Positions 18,543 to 27,391 of a DNA stretch of 64,000 nucleotides are shown here, one piece after another. The translations under genes and the position numbers were made by a program. The notes under the pieces were generated by a model. It worked only from the letters and a program-made list of their open reading frames with translations. It did no database searches and was not told the origin of the DNA. Each line of letters opens with the position of its first letter. Position 1 is the first letter of the stretch. The stretch is from JBBSOK01 sp965219125 (lineage in GTDB: Bacteria > Bacteroidota > Bacteroidia > Flavobacteriales > Flavobacteriaceae): positions 1,984,001-2,048,000 of the forward strand of contig CBDCMO010000002.1 of the NCBI GenBank assembly GCA_965219125.1, written 5' to 3'.

Positions 18543-19472
18543 TCAATCTTGAACTATAATGTCCTTTGCATCTTTCTTTTCATATTCGGGCTGGATATTT
18601 ACGTGGTTAATACCAAAATCCTGAAACAGGATTTCTTCAACTTTTTCCAAGATTTCATCAAATTTTGAAAGTGTGATATCCTCATCAAAATCTATATGGG
18701 CTTCAAGATGGTTTTCCTGTTCATTTAATTGCCAAATATGAATGTGATGCATATTCTTAATTCCATTAATATGTTGAATTTTGTCTCGCATTTCTTCCAA
18801 ATTCAAATCTTCCGGAGTAAAAAGCATTAAAACTTTGAAACTACTTTTAAGCAAACCATAACCCATTACCAAAAGATAGAACGCAATTAGAATAGTAAGT
18901 AGGGCGTCTACCCAAAACCAGCCAAAATATTTCATTAGCAAACCACCTATTAAAACAGCTACGCTTGCAGACATATCTGTAAATAAATGAAGATAGGCCG
19001 AGCGCATATTCATATTTTCTTTCGAGTCTTTATGTAATAACAAAACGCTAAAACCATTGGCTACAATACCTAATATTGCTAACCAAATTACAAGATTGCT
19101 TTCAATTGTATTTGGATCGAAAAACCTAAATATAGATTCGTAAATAAGATATAATGCTACAATAAGTAAGGTAGCAGCATTTACAAAAGCGGCAATAATT
19201 TCAGCTCTTTTATATCCAAAAGTTTTGTCAAAAGAAGCTGATTTTTTAGAATATAAATCTGCTATATAACTAACAATAAGTGAAAGTACATCACTAAAGT
19301 TATGTAGCGCATCACTTAATAATGCCAAACTTCCGCTTACTAAACCACCAATTACTTGGCTCACTGTAATAAGTATGTTCAAAAAAATAGAAAGCAACAA
19401 CTTGCGCCCTTTTAAATTTGGGTGAGCGTGGGAATGATTATTACTTTGTGAATGGTCGTGGCCGTGAGCCAT
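18543..19472 (-). CDS. Cation diffusion facilitator (CzcD/ZnT-like) metal efflux transporter
   Basis: Exports divalent metal, probably Zn2+, in exchange for H+. 309 residues with a His-rich start (HGHDHSQSNNHSHAHP). Six membrane helices carry the first metal-site motif SDALHNFSDVLS (H-x3-D, about 55) and the second in HLFTDMSASVAV (about 160). The C-terminal cytosolic metal-binding domain includes MHHIHIWQLNEQENHLEAHI. It lies 21 bases after rpiB on the same strand, so it is likely an rpiB operon member. Confidence 0.93.
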   Translation of the reverse strand: MAHGHDHSQSNNHSHAHPNLKGRKLLLSIFLNILITVSQVIGGLVSGSLALLSDALHNFSDVLSLIVSYIADLYSKKSASFDKTFGYKRAEIIAAFVNAATLLIVALYLIYESIFRFFDPNTIESNLVIWLAILGIVANGFSVLLLHKDSKENMNMRSAYLHLFTDMSASVAVLIGGLLMKYFGWFWVDALLTILIAFYLLVMGYGLLKSSFKVLMLFTPEDLNLEEMRDKIQHINGIKNMHHIHIWQLNEQENHLEAHIDFDEDITLSKFDEILEKVEEILFQDFGINHVNIQPEYEKKDAKDIIVQD

Positions 19473-19493
19473 TAGAGATAATTTGAAATATTA

Positions 19494-19925
19494 TTAACAG
19501 GAAATTTTATCAACTCGGGTTTGGTGTCGTCCGCCTTCAAATTGAGTTTCTAAAAAGGTTTTTACCATTGCAACAGCTTGTTGTTTGCTTGTATAACGTG
19601 CAGGAATACTTATAACATTTGCATCATTATGTTGTCTTGCAAGTTGGGCAATTTCATTTATCCAACAAAGAGCTGCTCTAATTCCCTTATGTTTGTTCGC
19701 TGTAATTGCAACGCCGTTGCCACTTCCACAGATTATTATTCCAAAATCTGCTTCTTTTTTCTCAACCGCTGTCGCTACTGGGTGTACAAAATCTGGATAA
19801 TCTACACTATCATTTGTATTGGTTCCAAAATTTGTAATTGTGTGATTTTGTTCTTCTAAAAACTTAATAATTTCATTTTTATATTCAGTACCTGCGTGAT
19901 CATTGCCGATGGCTATTTTCATCAT
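19494..19925 (-). CDS. rpiB: Ribose-5-phosphate isomerase B
   Basis: Interconverts ribose 5-phosphate and ribulose 5-phosphate in the pentose phosphate pathway. 143 residues of the RpiB/LacAB fold. The start MKIAIGNDHAGTEYK carries the substrate His, IIICGSGNGVAITANKHKGIRAA contains the catalytic Cys and anion loop, and HNDANVISIPARYT is the second signature. Two ATGs (19925 and 19922) are equally plausible. A TATCTTTG box lies 14 bases upstream. Confidence 0.95.
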   Translation of the reverse strand: MMKIAIGNDHAGTEYKNEIIKFLEEQNHTITNFGTNTNDSVDYPDFVHPVATAVEKKEADFGIIICGSGNGVAITANKHKGIRAALCWINEIAQLARQHNDANVISIPARYTSKQQAVAMVKTFLETQFEGGRHQTRVDKISC

Positions 19926-19938
19926 TTTTTATTTTAGA

Positions 19939-19946
19939 CAAAGATA
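19939..19946 (-). promoter_or_regulatory. -7 promoter element of rpiB (TATCTTTG)
   Basis: The minus strand reads TATCTTTG, an exact consensus match 14 bases upstream of the rpiB start. It marks the left edge of the long AT-rich gap. Confidence 0.55.
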
Positions 19947-20571
19947 CTTTAAATAGATTTTAATGTTAGAGAAAAAAATCACTACGCTAAAATGACACTA
20001 CTCGAACTTAATACTCTCATATAGATTTATTATCGGTAAAAAAACTTAAATTATTATATATCAACCAATTATAAATAATTTACGTTTACTTAACATTGTG
20101 TTGTTATTTAGTTAACAAAGCTGTTTATAAATACACACTTGAAAAAGACAAATTAAATTGTGAGGTTTGATTTTTTTTACAATACAAATATCCAGAACGG
20201 GATAACTAATATTTAAGCCTTCAATTGTTATCTACTTGTGAGTAAAAAATAATCTGTTTCAAACAATTCCACAAAAAATAATTATCAAAAATTTGATGTT
20301 AATTCAGTTTATAAACCATTGTTAATGGAAATAGATAACAAGTTAAAAATCAAACCAAAGATTGTCTTATAAACTGTTCATAAACTCCCAACAAGTAAGT
20401 TTAATTTAATATGTATCAAAATTTCAAAAAAGTTATACTACCTATTAACAGACTATAATAACCAACATTTTTTATTTAAAATTTTAAAAAAGAAATAATT
20501 AATAATATATACTGTTGATAACTGAAATTCAATAAAAATTTAGTTTGTTAGTTTGATAGTGTGCTTCGGAA
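19947..20571. other. 625-base AT-rich gene-free gap; candidate replication origin
   Basis: No coding frame is supported here. The region is visibly very AT-rich and holds three TGTTNATAA words (20122-20130, 20375-20383, 20513-20521). The last, TGTTGATAA, is the complement of TTATCAACA, one base from the DnaA box TTATCCACA. Other symmetry: palindrome GTTTATAAAC (20307-20316) and a perfect 10-bp inverted pair TTGTTATCTA (20225-20234) / TAGATAACAA (20332-20341). The nearby parS sites at 35-37 kb make an origin plausible. It could instead be a regulatory or relic region. Confidence 0.35.
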
Positions 20572-20817
20572 TTATACAATTTCAAGATTACCGTTGCCCT
20601 CATTTCGAAATTCAGATAATATTGCTAAAGCTTCTTCAATGTCATCTTTATGTACTTGCAATCTAATCCCTCCAAAAGCATTGCTATGAAAAGGTAGCAC
20701 ACCAACCATTGTTTCATTTAAAAAAACGCATCTAATTTCTGCTTGTTGCAATAAATGTTGCAGCACGGTATATTCTGCAGGAAAAGTAAAGATTGCTATT
20801 GTCTGAAAATTATACAT
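20572..20817 (-). CDS. DUF2007 domain protein
   Basis: 81-residue cytoplasmic protein matching the DUF2007 pattern. It has a first strand-helix unit (FTFPAEYTVLQHLLQQAEIRCVF), a central GGI/RLQV strand (AFGGIRLQVHKDDIEEALAIL) and an acidic C-terminus. Members are often labelled putative signal-transducing proteins, but the role is not established. It is divergent from rnr, and its far side faces the AT-rich gap. Confidence 0.75.
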   Translation of the reverse strand: MYNFQTIAIFTFPAEYTVLQHLLQQAEIRCVFLNETMVGVLPFHSNAFGGIRLQVHKDDIEEALAILSEFRNEGNGNLEIV

Positions 20818-20925
20818 TTTAAATTTGAATGAAATCTCTATTATTACAGTAAATTCAGTGCTTCAAATAGGCTATCAAGGTACTAAATGTTTGCTAATAA
20901 GGTTAATGCATTTACTAAATTACAT

Positions 20926-20933
20926 TACTTTTG
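20926..20933 (+). promoter_or_regulatory. -7 promoter element of rnr (TACTTTTG)
   Basis: Exact TAnnTTTG match 18 bases before the ATG at 20951. Transcription from it would start downstream of the upstream in-frame ATG at 20825, which argues against the 42-residue N-terminal extension. Confidence 0.55.
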
Positions 20934-20950
20934 CCGCAATTAAAATAACT

Positions 20951-23197
20951 ATGCCAAAAAATAAAATTAAAAACAAAAAACACAAGAATACAGGTCTTGA
21001 AGAATCAATTATACAAATTCTTAGAAAGAGTCATTCTGAACCAATAAACTACAAACAAATTGGCGCAAAGATTGGAAAAGATGATGCCAGCAGCCGAAAC
21101 CAGATTACGAAAATCCTAAAAGATTTACAGGGAAAAGGAACCATTCAAGAAATTGAACGAGGTAAATATATTCTTGCGCCCAATAAAAATTCATATACCG
21201 GAAGAGTTGATATTGCCGGTCGCGGACAAGGTTATATAATTGTTGATGATCTTGAAGAAGATATTTTAGTGAAAAACAAAAACTTGAATAAAGCTCTAAA
21301 TGGAGATATAGTTGAAGTATATGTTTTTAAGCGTAGAAAAGGCGGAAAAACAGAGGGAGAAGTAACCGAAATATTACAACGTAAACGTACTGAATTTGTT
21401 GGTGTAATTACAGTGCACGAAAATTTTGCTTTCGTAGAATGCAGCGATTACAAGATGTACACAGATATTTTTATTCCGAAGAGCAATATAAATGGGGCAA
21501 AATCTGGTGAAAAGGTTTTAGTGAAGATGGAAGCTTGGGAAGACAAATCTGAATCACCTTTAGGTAGCGTGATTAAAGTTTTGGGAATGCCTGGCGATCA
21601 TAATACGGAGATTCACTCAATATTGGCGCAATATGGTTTACCGTATGAATTTCCGGAAGAAATTGAAGCTTTTGCCAATAAAATAGATACAAAAATACAT
21701 CCTGAAGAAATTAAAAAACGTCGGGATATGCGTAAAGATTTAACCTTTACGATAGATCCTAAAGACGCAAAGGATTTTGATGATGCGCTTTCGTTCACCG
21801 TTTTGGAAAATGGAAATTATGAAATTGGCGTACATATTGCCGATGTTTCACATTATCTACTTACGGGAACGCCTTTAGACGATGAAGCCTATGAGCGTGC
21901 AACATCAGTTTATTTGGTTGACAGAGTTGTACCAATGTTGCCAGAAATTTTAAGTAACGGTGCCTGTTCTTTAAGACCGAATGAAGAAAAATATACATTT
22001 TCAGCTGTTTTTGAAATAAATAAAAAAGCAGAAGTTGTAAAGCAATGGTTTGGTAAAACGGTTACATACAGTGACGCACGTTTTGCTTACGAAGAAGCGC
22101 AACATATTATCGAAACTTCCGAAACAAACAGAAATAAATCTGAAGAATATGTTATTCCTTCAGAAATTTCTATAACTGATAAGGAATATAAAGTAAAACA
22201 AGAAATAGCTGAAGCAATTTTAGAAATGAATAAGCTCGCCGTTATGATGCGTCAAAAGCGGATGCGAGACGGTGCAATCTCTTTTGATAAAGTTGAAGTA
22301 AAATTCATTCTTGATGAAAATGCTAATCCAGAAGGCGTTTATTTCAAAGAAAGTAAGGATGCAAATAAGCTGATAGAAGAATTTATGCTTTTAGCAAACC
22401 GAAGCGTTGCCGAATTTATTGGAAAACAAGACCCAAAGAAAACATTTGTTTATAGAGTGCACGACGAACCGGATGATGAGAAAATTGCAGCACTGGAAAA
22501 TATTATAAAGCGTTTTGGTTATAGTTTAAATACGAAAGACAAAAAGACAACTGCTAATTCATTGAATAAGCTTTTAAAAGACGTTAACGGCAGAAAGGAG
22601 CAGAATTTGGTAGATACGTTGGCTATAAGAAGTATGAGTAAAGCTGTATATACAACGCACAACATTGGGCATTACGGCTTAGCTTTTGACTATTATACTC
22701 ATTTTACATCCCCAATTAGACGATATCCAGATATCATGGTTCATCGCCTGCTTCAGCGCTATTTAGACGGTGTAAAAAGCGCAAATGAAGAAACGTACGA
22801 AGAAAAGTGCAGACATAGTAGTGATATGGAAAACCTTGCCGCAAATGCAGAGCGTGATAGCGTGAAGTATATGCAGGTAAAATATATGTTGGATCACCAA
22901 GATGAGGAGTTTTTAGGAGTTATAAGCGGCGTGACTGAATGGGGAATTTATGTTGAAATAATGATCAACAAATGTGAAGGAATGGTTCGTCTACAAGATA
23001 TGCGTGATGATAGATACAATTTTAACCAAGAAGAATATTCGGTAGTTGGTCAAAAAACGGGTAATACTTTTGTTTTGGGAGATGAAGTTTATGTAAAAGT
23101 AAAAAATGCCGATTTAGTCAAAAAACATCTTGATTTTACAATGATTGGTCTGCGAACGGATAGAGATGTGATAAAAACTAACATGAAAAAATCATAA
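20951..23197 (+). CDS. rnr: Ribonuclease R
   Basis: 3'-5' exoribonuclease that degrades structured RNA. 748 residues from MPKNKIKNKKHKN. A winged-helix-like region (about 15-70) comes first, then OB/cold-shock domains (GRGQGYIIVDDLEEDILV). The catalytic RNB domain has the Asp cluster TIDPKDAKDFDDALS (about 270) and HFTSPIRRYPDIMVHR (about 590). A C-terminal S1 domain (FLGVISGVTEWGIYVEIM) ends the protein. The in-frame ATG at 20825 is rejected because the -7 box lies downstream of it. The basic N-terminus fits RNase R. Confidence 0.96.
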   Translation: MPKNKIKNKKHKNTGLEESIIQILRKSHSEPINYKQIGAKIGKDDASSRNQITKILKDLQGKGTIQEIERGKYILAPNKNSYTGRVDIAGRGQGYIIVDDLEEDILVKNKNLNKALNGDIVEVYVFKRRKGGKTEGEVTEILQRKRTEFVGVITVHENFAFVECSDYKMYTDIFIPKSNINGAKSGEKVLVKMEAWEDKSESPLGSVIKVLGMPGDHNTEIHSILAQYGLPYEFPEEIEAFANKIDTKIHPEEIKKRRDMRKDLTFTIDPKDAKDFDDALSFTVLENGNYEIGVHIADVSHYLLTGTPLDDEAYERATSVYLVDRVVPMLPEILSNGACSLRPNEEKYTFSAVFEINKKAEVVKQWFGKTVTYSDARFAYEEAQHIIETSETNRNKSEEYVIPSEISITDKEYKVKQEIAEAILEMNKLAVMMRQKRMRDGAISFDKVEVKFILDENANPEGVYFKESKDANKLIEEFMLLANRSVAEFIGKQDPKKTFVYRVHDEPDDEKIAALENIIKRFGYSLNTKDKKTTANSLNKLLKDVNGRKEQNLVDTLAIRSMSKAVYTTHNIGHYGLAFDYYTHFTSPIRRYPDIMVHRLLQRYLDGVKSANEETYEEKCRHSSDMENLAANAERDSVKYMQVKYMLDHQDEEFLGVISGVTEWGIYVEIMINKCEGMVRLQDMRDDRYNFNQEEYSVVGQKTGNTFVLGDEVYVKVKNADLVKKHLDFTMIGLRTDRDVIKTNMKKS

Positions 23198-23244
23198 TCC
23201 CTTCAAATTATTTAAAGAGTCAATAATTTAAATATTCAAATTTT

Positions 23245-23919
23245 ATGAGAAAAATAGTTCTATTTACTGCAATATTATGTGCTTCTATCTCATTTGCGCA
23301 ACAAGACATAACCCAAGAAGTTGGAGACTTCAACGAAATAAAAACGTATGATTTAATTACTGTTTCCTTAATTCATTCAGATGAAAATAAAGTTGTGGTA
23401 AAAGGTGATAGTCCTGAAAGCGTTCGTATAGTAGATGAAGATGGAATTCTAAAAGTAAGAATGGCACTAGATGAGCCTTTTGATGGGAATGCTACAACTG
23501 TAATTGTTTATTACAAATCTATCTCAATTTTAGACGCGAACGAAGGGTCTACAATAAATTCTAAAGAAGCTATTAATGCAACAAGTTTGCAAATCCGTTC
23601 ACAAGAAGGGGGAAAAATAAACGTTGCTGTAAGTGCGGATAAAGTAGATGTAAAAGCAGTAAGCGGTGGTTCTGCCACCTTAACTGGAACTGTAAAATCG
23701 CAAGATATAACAATTAATAGTGGAGGAATTTACGACGGGGAAAAATTAAAGACTGAAAACACAAAAGTTTCAGTAACTGCAGGTGGTTCGGCAGATGTTT
23801 ATGCATCTAGCAGTTGCGATGCAAGGGTTACTGCTGGCGGAACGGTAAAAGTATATGGCAATCCGAAAGATTTGAAGCGCAAAAAATTTGCTGGAGGAAA
23901 AATTACCGTAGTCAACTAA
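23245..23919 (+). CDS. Secreted head GIN-domain (DUF2807) protein
   Basis: 224 residues with signal peptide MRKIVLFTAILCASISFAQ. The rest is a right-handed beta-helix-like putative auto-transporter adhesin domain (DUF2807). Short strands with repeated Gly-Gly/Ser turns (AVSGGSATLTGTV, VTAGGSADVYAS, VTAGGTVKVYGNP) mark each coil. It is probably exported to the periplasm or cell surface; the ligand is unknown. It sits 47 bases after rnr and may be read from the same transcript. Confidence 0.88.
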   Translation: MRKIVLFTAILCASISFAQQDITQEVGDFNEIKTYDLITVSLIHSDENKVVVKGDSPESVRIVDEDGILKVRMALDEPFDGNATTVIVYYKSISILDANEGSTINSKEAINATSLQIRSQEGGKINVAVSADKVDVKAVSGGSATLTGTVKSQDITINSGGIYDGEKLKTENTKVSVTAGGSADVYASSSCDARVTAGGTVKVYGNPKDLKRKKFAGGKITVVN

Positions 23920-23948
23920 ATTAACTTTCAATACCCTGTCAAAAATAA

Positions 23949-24707
23949 ATGATTTCGTATTTTTACGAATCTATGTTTGATGGCTTACCTTATGCTGCCT
24001 TTTACGGTTTCCTACTGGCTTTTGCGGTTGGCCCTGTATTCTTTACGTTAATAGAAACAGCGATAACAAAAGGTTTTAAAGCGGCGCTTTTTTTCGATTT
24101 GGGCGCCATGTTTGCAGATTTAGTATTTATAACTATAGCCTACTTCAGCACTAGCAAAATCCTTGAAAACTTAAAGCACGATCCAGCACTTTTGATATTT
24201 GGAGGTGTAGTTTTACTTATTTATGGGGTAATATCATATATACGGACCATAAAATCGTTCTTTAAAATAGTAAGAGAGCATTACGCCGTTAAGGTTAAGA
24301 AGAATTTGGGCAGTTTGTTTTTAAAAGGCTTTCTTTTAAACTTCGTAAATTTTGGTGTTTTAGCGGGTTGGATAGGTACTATTATAATGGCAAATGCACT
24401 AACAACAACTACAAACGGTCCGTTATATTTTCTTTCTACAGTACTAATTGTCTTCTTTATTGTAGATTTAATAAAAATTTCCCTAGCCAAAAAACTGAAG
24501 AGCAAAATGACGCCGCGCTTTATTTTCCGAACTAAAAAATGGGTAAGTATTTTTATAATTGCTTTTGGTGTTATTCTACTTTTCCAAGGATTTTTTCCTG
24601 CTGAAATTCAAAAAGGACTTAACAAAATACCCGATAACTCACCAACACCGCTTGAAAATGTGAATCCACCTGTTGATGAAGGCCTAAAACCTGATGGCGA
24701 AATTTAA
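23949..24707 (+). CDS. LysE-family exporter
   Basis: 252-residue inner-membrane protein of the LysE/RhtB amino-acid exporter superfamily. The signature opening is GFLLAFAVGPVFFTLIETAITKG (G-P-x-x-F), with six hydrophobic segments through about residue 215. A Pro-rich soluble tail (NSPTPLENVNPPVDEGL) is unusual for the family. The substrate is unknown. It lies 29 bases downstream of the GIN-domain gene. Confidence 0.88.
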   Translation: MISYFYESMFDGLPYAAFYGFLLAFAVGPVFFTLIETAITKGFKAALFFDLGAMFADLVFITIAYFSTSKILENLKHDPALLIFGGVVLLIYGVISYIRTIKSFFKIVREHYAVKVKKNLGSLFLKGFLLNFVNFGVLAGWIGTIIMANALTTTTNGPLYFLSTVLIVFFIVDLIKISLAKKLKSKMTPRFIFRTKKWVSIFIIAFGVILLFQGFFPAEIQKGLNKIPDNSPTPLENVNPPVDEGLKPDGEI

Positions 24708-24725
24708 ATTGCTCTCGTTTAAATA

Positions 24726-24800
24726 AAAAAAAATCAACAAATTTGAGGTTTTGGAGGCATCGAACTTACCGAAGCTTTCGTTAGAACCACCGTAGCTATT
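24726..24800 (-). pseudogene. Degenerate copy of tRNA 3' end and terminator
   Basis: Bases 24726-24763 align almost base for base with the terminator plus 3' end of tRNA-Cys at 24805-24845 (shared ACAAA/TTTGAGGTTTT/GGAGGCATCGA-like words). The next bases (TTAGAACCACCGTAGCT) loosely follow the T-arm and anticodon side. This looks like a decayed tandem tRNA or a partial duplication. No intact cloverleaf can be drawn. Confidence 0.4.
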
Positions 24801-24808
24801 TCACATAA

Positions 24809-24836
24809 AAAAACCCCAACAAAGTTGAGGTTTTTT
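24809..24836 (-). terminator. Terminator of tRNA-Cys
   Basis: On the minus strand, ACCTCAAC-TTT-GTTGGGGT forms an 8-bp stem (one G-U pair) followed by a T run, directly after the tRNA 3' end. Confidence 0.7.
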
Positions 24837-24837
24837 G

Positions 24838-24908
24838 AGGCATCGAGCGGATTCGAACCGCTGTAGCAGCTTTTGCAGAGCTGAGCCTAGCCACTCGGCC
24901 ACGATGCC
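24838..24908 (-). tRNA. tRNA-Cys (GCA)
   Basis: A full cloverleaf was drawn by hand on the minus strand. The acceptor GGCATCG pairs with CGATGCC and is followed by discriminator T. The D stem is GCC/GGC, the anticodon stem is CAGCT/AGCTG with loop CTGCAAA (anticodon GCA), and the T arm is AGCGG-TTCGAAT-CCGCT. CCA is not encoded. A terminator follows immediately. Confidence 0.95.
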
Positions 24909-25072
24909 CGTTTTACTAATTCAAAATTCTGAACTCAAAATTTTGCAAGTGCGCAAATATAAAATATTAACTTCGGTATAAAAATACAAAAGTTAAAAAA
25001 TAAGTAAGCTAATGAGATGCCGAAAAACAAAGATTTAAAAAATGTACTGCCAACCGCAAATGCGATTGGAAA

Positions 25073-25432
25073 CTAGTAAGGAGCAACCATTGTAACGCTT
25101 ACTTCTGCCACGTCACCGCCTATTGGAGGATTTACCTTGGCAACTGTAACCCGTGCCTCAGTAATTTCTTGATTTGCCTTTTCAAAAATTTCATCTAAAA
25201 TACGTTGTGCCACATGTTCTAAAAGATTCGATCGTATTGCCATTTGTTCTTTTACAATGTTGTGCAACATCACATAATCCAAGGTGTCTTTCAATTCATC
25301 AGAAACTGCGGCGTGGTGAAGGTTTGTTCTCACATTCAAATTAACAATGTAGTCTGAACCTATTTTTGCTTCTTCTTCCAAACACCCGTGAAAGGCGTAA
25401 ACTTTTATATCTTTTAAATGTATCGAACTCAT
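25073..25432 (-). CDS. folB: Dihydroneopterin aldolase
   Basis: Splits 7,8-dihydroneopterin into 6-hydroxymethyl-dihydropterin and glycolaldehyde in folate synthesis. 119 residues. The opening IHLKDIKVYAFHGCLEEE has the typical FHG-E motif. TLDYVMLHNIV and LLEHVAQRILDEIF are further family stretches, and VAKVNPPIGGDVAEVSV ends the fold. I chose ATG 25432 over 25450 because the -7 box covers the longer start. It is divergent from glnS. Confidence 0.93.
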   Translation of the reverse strand: MSSIHLKDIKVYAFHGCLEEEAKIGSDYIVNLNVRTNLHHAAVSDELKDTLDYVMLHNIVKEQMAIRSNLLEHVAQRILDEIFEKANQEITEARVTVAKVNPPIGGDVAEVSVTMVAPY

Positions 25433-25447
25433 AAAGTATGTTTTACA

Positions 25448-25455
25448 CAAATATA
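25448..25455 (-). promoter_or_regulatory. -7 promoter element of folB (TATATTTG)
   Basis: The minus strand reads TATATTTG, an exact consensus match 15 bases ahead of the folB ATG at 25432. It overlaps the upstream in-frame ATG at 25450. Confidence 0.55.
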
Positions 25456-25501
25456 ATGATTAGTTAGGTTGCATAACTACACTTCAAAAGTTTTAAGTTG
25501 G

Positions 25502-25509
25502 TATCTTTG
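25502..25509 (+). promoter_or_regulatory. -7 promoter element of glnS (TATCTTTG)
   Basis: Exact consensus match 19 bases ahead of the glnS ATG at 25529. It forms a compact divergent promoter pair with folB. Confidence 0.55.
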
Positions 25510-25528
25510 CAAGCTAACACTAGTAAAA

Positions 25529-27208
25529 ATGACCGAAGAAAAAGAACCTCTCAATTTTATAGAACAGATAATTGAGGCAGATCTTGCAAAAGATTACAGT
25601 ACAAATGATTTGCGTTTTAGATTTCCGCCAGAACCTAACGGATATCTACATATTGGTCATGCTTCGGCAATTTGTCTGAATTTTGGTTTGGGAGAAAAAT
25701 ATAATGCACCCGTAAATCTTCGATTTGATGATACAAATCCTACAAAAGAGGAGCAAGAATTTGTAGATGCAATAAAAGAAGACGTTAAATGGCTCGGTTT
25801 TAAATGGGCGGAAGAGCGTTATGCTTCAGATTATTTTCAACAATTGTATGATTGGGCAGTTCAACTTATAAAAGACGGCAAAGCTTATGTTGATTCTCAA
25901 TCTTCTGCTGATATAGCAAATCAAAAAGGAACGCCAACAACTAATGGTGTAGCTAGCCCTTTTCGAAATCGTTCGGTTGAAGAAAATCTCGAACTTTTCG
26001 AAAAAATGAAAAATGGAGATTCTGCAGAAGGTGAGCATGTTTTAAGGGCTAAGATTGATATGGCATCAACAAACATGTTAATGCGGGATCCGGTTATTTA
26101 TAGAACGCTGCACAAAGCCCATCATCGTACAGGTACAAGCTGGAAAATCTACCCAATGTATGATTGGACACACGGCGAAAGTGATTATTTGGAGCAGGTT
26201 TCCCACTCTTTCTGTACTTTGGAATTTTTACCTCACAGAGAATTATATGATTGGTTTTTGGATCAAGTTTATGATGCCAACAAAATACGCCCAAAACAAC
26301 GCGAGTTTGCCCGTAGAAATTTAAGCCACACATTAGTAAGCAAACGTAAATTGGCTCAATTAGTAGCTGAAGGTGTTGTAACAGGTTGGGACGACCCAAG
26401 AATGCCAACCATTTCGGGTTTGCGCCGCAGAGGTTATACAGCAGCTTCTATACGGAATTTTTCTGAAAGTATTGGTGTGGGAAAACGCGACAATCTTATA
26501 GATGTTTCGCATTTAGAATTTATGGTTCGTGAAGATTTAAACAAAATTGCACCAAGAGTTATGGCGGTTTTAGACCCCGTAAAACTCATAATTACCAACT
26601 ATCCCGACGGAAAAGTTGAAATGCTTGAAGCGGAAAATAATCAAGAGGATGAAAGCGCCGGTTTTAGAGAAATTCCTTTTTCGAAAGAAATATTTATTGA
26701 AAGGGAAGACTTTAAAGAAGAAGCCAATAAAAAGTTTTTTAGGTTGAGTATTGGTAAAGAGGTGAGACTTAAGAACGCTTACATTATAAAAGCCGAAAGT
26801 GTTTTGAAGGATGAAGAAGGTAATATAACCGAAATACACTGTACGTATGATACCGAAAGTAAGAGTGGAAGTGGAACAGAAGCTTCTTTAAGAAGGGTAA
26901 AAGGAACATTACATTGGGTTTCTATAGCGCAATCTATTGAAGCAGAAGTGCGCATTTATGACAGATTATTTACCGATGCATCACCTGATTCCCATAAAGA
27001 TAAGGATTTTATGGAATTTATAAATCCAGATTCACTTCAAATAATTATGGCTTATGTAGAACCAAGCTTAAAAGAGAGAAAGGCTGGAGATATATTCCAA
27101 TTTCAGCGCTTGGGTTATTTTGTTCTTGATAAGAATTCGTCACCTGAAACTCTAATTTTTAATCGAACCGTTGCTTTGCGAGATTCGTGGGATAAAATTT
27201 CAGAATAG
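25529..27208 (+). CDS. glnS: Glutaminyl-tRNA synthetase
   Basis: Class I aminoacyl-tRNA synthetase charging tRNA-Gln. 559 residues from MTEEKEPLNFIEQII. The HIGH motif is in RFPPEPNGYLHIGHA (about 38). The catalytic core includes RFDDTNPTKEE and YPMYDWTHGESDYLEQVSHS, and the KMSKS motif is present as VSKRKLAQLV (about 268). A beta-barrel anticodon-binding C-terminus follows. The in-frame TTG at 25469 precedes the promoter box and is rejected. Confidence 0.97.
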   Translation: MTEEKEPLNFIEQIIEADLAKDYSTNDLRFRFPPEPNGYLHIGHASAICLNFGLGEKYNAPVNLRFDDTNPTKEEQEFVDAIKEDVKWLGFKWAEERYASDYFQQLYDWAVQLIKDGKAYVDSQSSADIANQKGTPTTNGVASPFRNRSVEENLELFEKMKNGDSAEGEHVLRAKIDMASTNMLMRDPVIYRTLHKAHHRTGTSWKIYPMYDWTHGESDYLEQVSHSFCTLEFLPHRELYDWFLDQVYDANKIRPKQREFARRNLSHTLVSKRKLAQLVAEGVVTGWDDPRMPTISGLRRRGYTAASIRNFSESIGVGKRDNLIDVSHLEFMVREDLNKIAPRVMAVLDPVKLIITNYPDGKVEMLEAENNQEDESAGFREIPFSKEIFIEREDFKEEANKKFFRLSIGKEVRLKNAYIIKAESVLKDEEGNITEIHCTYDTESKSGSGTEASLRRVKGTLHWVSIAQSIEAEVRIYDRLFTDASPDSHKDKDFMEFINPDSLQIIMAYVEPSLKERKAGDIFQFQRLGYFVLDKNSSPETLIFNRTVALRDSWDKISE

Positions 27209-27391
27209 TTCATTTCAGTTTCTTTTTAACACAATAAGCATTTTGTTTAACAACAATTGGCATAAAACACGGGCTTTTATGATAAATTTATGTCTTAAAA
27301 ACTCACTATTAACCGGTTGTTAACAATTGTCATTTAACATTTGCGCTACCTTTACGTAATAATAATTAACAACTTTAAACTAATAAAAATT

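Noticed and set aside
20825..20950. 42-residue extension of RNase R
   Set aside because: The -7 box TACTTTTG at 20926 would start transcription downstream of the extended start.
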